A DNA stretch of 7,298 nucleotides from Methanosaeta sp. NSP1 (GTDB lineage: Archaea; Halobacteriota; Methanosarcinia; Methanotrichales; Methanotrichaceae). The stretch lies in assembly GCA_002256595.1 (NCBI GenBank), contig NOLC01000241.1, positions 1 through 7,298 on the forward strand, read 5' to 3'. Each line of letters begins with the position of its first letter. Position 1 is the first letter of the stretch. Shown here in pieces: positions 5,873 to 7,298 of the stretch. A program made the translations under genes and the position numbers. Under the pieces are notes generated by a model. That model was not told the origin of the DNA and did not search any database. It worked only from the letters and a program-made list of their open reading frames with translations.

Positions 5873-6289
5873 TTACCTCCCTCTTCCCAGAACGAGAGGT
5901 TCGAGCGAACCGCTCTTGCAGTCAGTATCTCCTCGTATGAACTGCCGGTTGTATCGGGTGGGGATATAAGAACTCCAGGGATAGCATAGCGGCCTGGTGA
6001 AATCGTCCCATGGCGTTGTATAGCGCTTCTCCTCCCCGCAGGGACCGCAATCTTTCCGCTCAACTCTGCAACTTGGCTTGGCCCTTTGATCTGGATAGGC
6101 GATCTTGATATTGCTTACTGTGCTGCCCACAATGTCTACCCCTATCGCCGTCCCTTCAGGAACTATGATGCTGGTGTTATTGGCTCTGCTTCCTATGATA
6201 TCCAGGCTGGCCTCCTGCCCGTCGACGGCTGCATGCGCGGCAGATGCCCATAAAAGAAGCAAGCTTATCAGAACTATTTGCTCTCTCAA
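5873..6289 (-). CDS. Small secreted repeat protein, Cys-containing tail (paralogue B)
   Basis: 138 residues, family unrecognised but clearly related to the protein encoded at 5314-5703. It has a signal peptide MREQIVLISLLLLWASAAHA, with cleavage likely after A20. The same two motif copies sit at the same residue numbers: ASLDIIGSRANNTSI at 27-41 and IGVDIVGSTVSNIKI at 49-63. N38-T-S in the first copy is again an N-glycosylation sequon. The tail has C74, C81, C84, C102 and C124, and shares YPW (103-105) followed by YN (113-114) with its paralogue. It is less proline-rich and ends in basic GRGR. The only usable start is TTG at 6289, because an in-frame TAA lies five codons upstream with no ATG or GTG between. 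GGGGG eight bases upstream is a weak ribosome site. Function is unknown; a surface, sheath or matrix role is inference. Confidence 0.78.
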   Translation of the reverse strand: MREQIVLISLLLLWASAAHAAVDGQEASLDIIGSRANNTSIIVPEGTAIGVDIVGSTVSNIKIAYPDQRAKPSCRVERKDCGPCGEEKRYTTPWDDFTRPLCYPWSSYIPTRYNRQFIRGDTDCKSGSLEPLVLGRGR

Positions 6290-6317
6290 ACCTTTCGCCC
6301 CCTTTTATAATTAAGTC

Positions 6318-6325
6318 TAATAAAA
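6318..6325 (-). promoter_or_regulatory. TATA-like box of secreted paralogue B
   Basis: TTTTATTA on the minus strand, a weaker match than that of paralogue A. The expected start near 6296 gives a leader of about seven bases. TTATAAAAG at about 6303-6311 is closer to consensus but too near the TTG start to serve. Confidence 0.4.
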
Positions 6326-6329
6326 TGAT

Positions 6330-6349
6330 CTGTAAGTAGAAAAACCTTT
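6330..6349 (-). promoter_or_regulatory. Conserved 20-bp upstream element, copy 2
   Basis: Minus-strand AAAGGTTTTTCTACTTACAG, four bases upstream of the TATA-like box of paralogue B and 17/20 identical to 5781-5800. It lies in the 111-bp gap shared with the divergent Get3-like gene, but is closer to the secreted-protein side. Confidence 0.5.
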
Positions 6350-6362
6350 TGTTTGGGATGGC

Positions 6363-6377
6363 GAAAACCATTAAATC
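6363..6377 (+). promoter_or_regulatory. BRE/TATA promoter of the Get3-like gene, probably leaderless
   Basis: GAAAACC (BRE-like) followed by ATTAAATC at 6370-6377. The TATA core starts about 30 bases before the ATG at 6401, so the transcript should begin at or next to the start codon. No Shine-Dalgarno precedes that ATG. Confidence 0.5.
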
Positions 6378-6400
6378 CCCGTCAATCGGATTCTGAGATC

Positions 6401-7298
6401 ATGAAATTAATTTATGTGGCAGGCAAAGGTGGCGTGGGAAAGAGCGTATGCTCTGCTGCATCCGGCATCTGGATGGCGGATCAGGGGAAGGATACTCTGG
6501 TCTTCTCTATGGACCCGGCGCATTCGCTATCAGACATATTCGATATTGATCTGGGAAGCCATCCCCGGAAGGTCAAGGAGCATCTCTATGCCTACGAGCC
6601 GGATCTGGGCCAGGAGGCAGTGGGCTTTTATCGCCGGTATAAGAGCATCCTCTCCGCCCTATTCGGTTTGTTTGAGGTGGAGGTGAGGCCGGAGGATTTC
6701 GGCAGCATGCCGGGAGTCTCAGAGCTGATCTTCATGGACAAACTAAACGACATCTATGTGGAAAAGAAATATGACTATGTGGTCATAGACTCAGCTCCAA
6801 CCGCCATGGTCCTGCCGCTGTTGCAGCTTCCCTCCATCACCACCGGATTCATCACCAGGGTTTTAGGCATGAGGAACCGCTGGATGGGCGTGCTCGACCT
6901 TCTTGAGCCCGGCTTTGGCAAGCGCATACTCCAGGAGGTCAGGACCATGCGCCAGAAAGCGGAGACCATGAGAGGGGCGCTGCTTGATCCCGATACCGCC
7001 ACCATCACCGTGGTGACCATACCGGAGAAGGCTGCGGTGGAGGAGAGCCGGCGGCTGATAGAGACGGTGGAGTCTCATGGCGTCGCTGTATCATCTATTA
7101 TCATCAACCATGTCATGCCCGACTGCGACTGCCGTTTCTGTCGGGAGAAGAAAGCCTCGCAGATCTCATACATAGAAAGTCTGCGCCAGAGGTATAAGAA
7201 CAAGGATCTGGTCATACTGCCGGACTACGGAGGAGAGATCAAGGGCGAAGGCCTGGTACAGGTGGCCATGGATCTCTACGTCCGGGAGAAGATCCGGA
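6401..7298 (+). CDS. Get3/ArsA-family ATPase, C-terminus cut off by window edge
   Basis: A cytoplasmic P-loop ATPase of the SIMIBI class; 299 codons are in the window. Seen: a deviant Walker A GKGGVGKS at 8-15 with signature Lys9; the switch I signature DPAHSLSD at 38-45; PGVSE at 104-108, which matches the conserved PGxxE; the switch II region DSAPT at 130-134; and a paired-cysteine site DCDCRFC with C244-x2-C247, which in Get3 binds zinc at the dimer interface. The VVTIPEKAAVEESRRLIE stretch and a later IIINHVMP are also family-typical. The CxxC and single ATPase domain favour Get3 (tail-anchored protein targeting) over an arsenite pump. DSAPT is followed by AMVLPLL rather than the usual GHTLRLL. 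There is no arsenic gene nearby and it is divergent from the secreted-protein gene. The start is fixed by the leaderless promoter and by the Walker A beginning at residue 8. Confidence 0.92.
   Translation, partial: MKLIYVAGKGGVGKSVCSAASGIWMADQGKDTLVFSMDPAHSLSDIFDIDLGSHPRKVKEHLYAYEPDLGQEAVGFYRRYKSILSALFGLFEVEVRPEDFGSMPGVSELIFMDKLNDIYVEKKYDYVVIDSAPTAMVLPLLQLPSITTGFITRVLGMRNRWMGVLDLLEPGFGKRILQEVRTMRQKAETMRGALLDPDTATITVVTIPEKAAVEESRRLIETVESHGVAVSSIIINHVMPDCDCRFCREKKASQISYIESLRQRYKNKDLVILPDYGGEIKGEGLVQVAMDLYVREKIR

Noticed and set aside
6177..6371. Minus-strand ORF covering the start of paralogue B in another frame
   Set aside because: It would overlap the signal peptide out of frame and begins upstream of the inferred promoter, with no recognisable product.
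6414..6686. Plus-strand frame inside the Get3-like gene
   Set aside because: It is out of frame with the Walker A and switch motifs.
1..7298. CRISPR array, insertion sequence or terminal inverted repeats
   Set aside because: No regularly spaced direct repeats, transposase motifs or paired inverted ends were seen. The only clear direct repeat is the 20-bp promoter block pair.

Overview
The window looks like a methanogenic archaeon of the Methanosarcinales, with Methanothrix (Methanosaeta) my best guess. Three things suggest this: archaeal promoters (TATA boxes about 25 bases upstream of the inferred transcript starts, several giving leaderless or very short leaders), T-tract terminators, and the gene set (archaeal GatCA, a Get3/ArsA ATPase, a large zinc-ribbon/CysH/ferredoxin fusion of the methanogen type, and a CrtI-like flavoprotein). 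The genus is inferred from gene content and mid-range base composition and is not proven.

Layout. Positions 1-1086 (minus) hold gatC followed after two bases by the first 241 codons of gatA, which runs off the left edge; a 20-codon ORF may precede gatC through an ATGA overlap. Positions 1087-1374 carry the gatC promoter and no secure gene. Positions 1375-2697 (plus) encode a 440-residue FAD oxidoreductase of the phytoene desaturase superfamily, ending in two T7 tracts. A small cold-shock-domain protein (2805-2999, minus) converges on it. Positions 3108-5051 (minus) encode a 647-residue PP-loop/CysH-like iron-sulphur protein. Positions 5314-6289 (minus) hold two paralogous small secreted proteins. 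From 6401 (plus) a Get3/ArsA-type ATPase runs off the right edge.

The genes are mostly separate transcription units on alternating strands, so the window is not one pathway. gatCA makes the amidotransferase for amidated aminoacyl-tRNA. The flavoprotein may act on isoprenoid lipids, and hydroxyarchaeol formation is a specific hypothesis. The CysH-like protein probably handles sulphur or thiolation chemistry with iron-sulphur clusters.

The least explained part is the secreted pair. Both proteins carry two copies of a 22-residue-spaced motif (core D/E-I-V/I-G-S-x-A/V-x-N) at identical residue numbers, 27-41 and 49-63. Both have a signal peptide, a Cys-containing tail with a shared YPW...YN motif, a TTG start, and a near-identical 20-bp element directly upstream of the TATA box. 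They look like a small co-regulated surface protein family that I cannot name.
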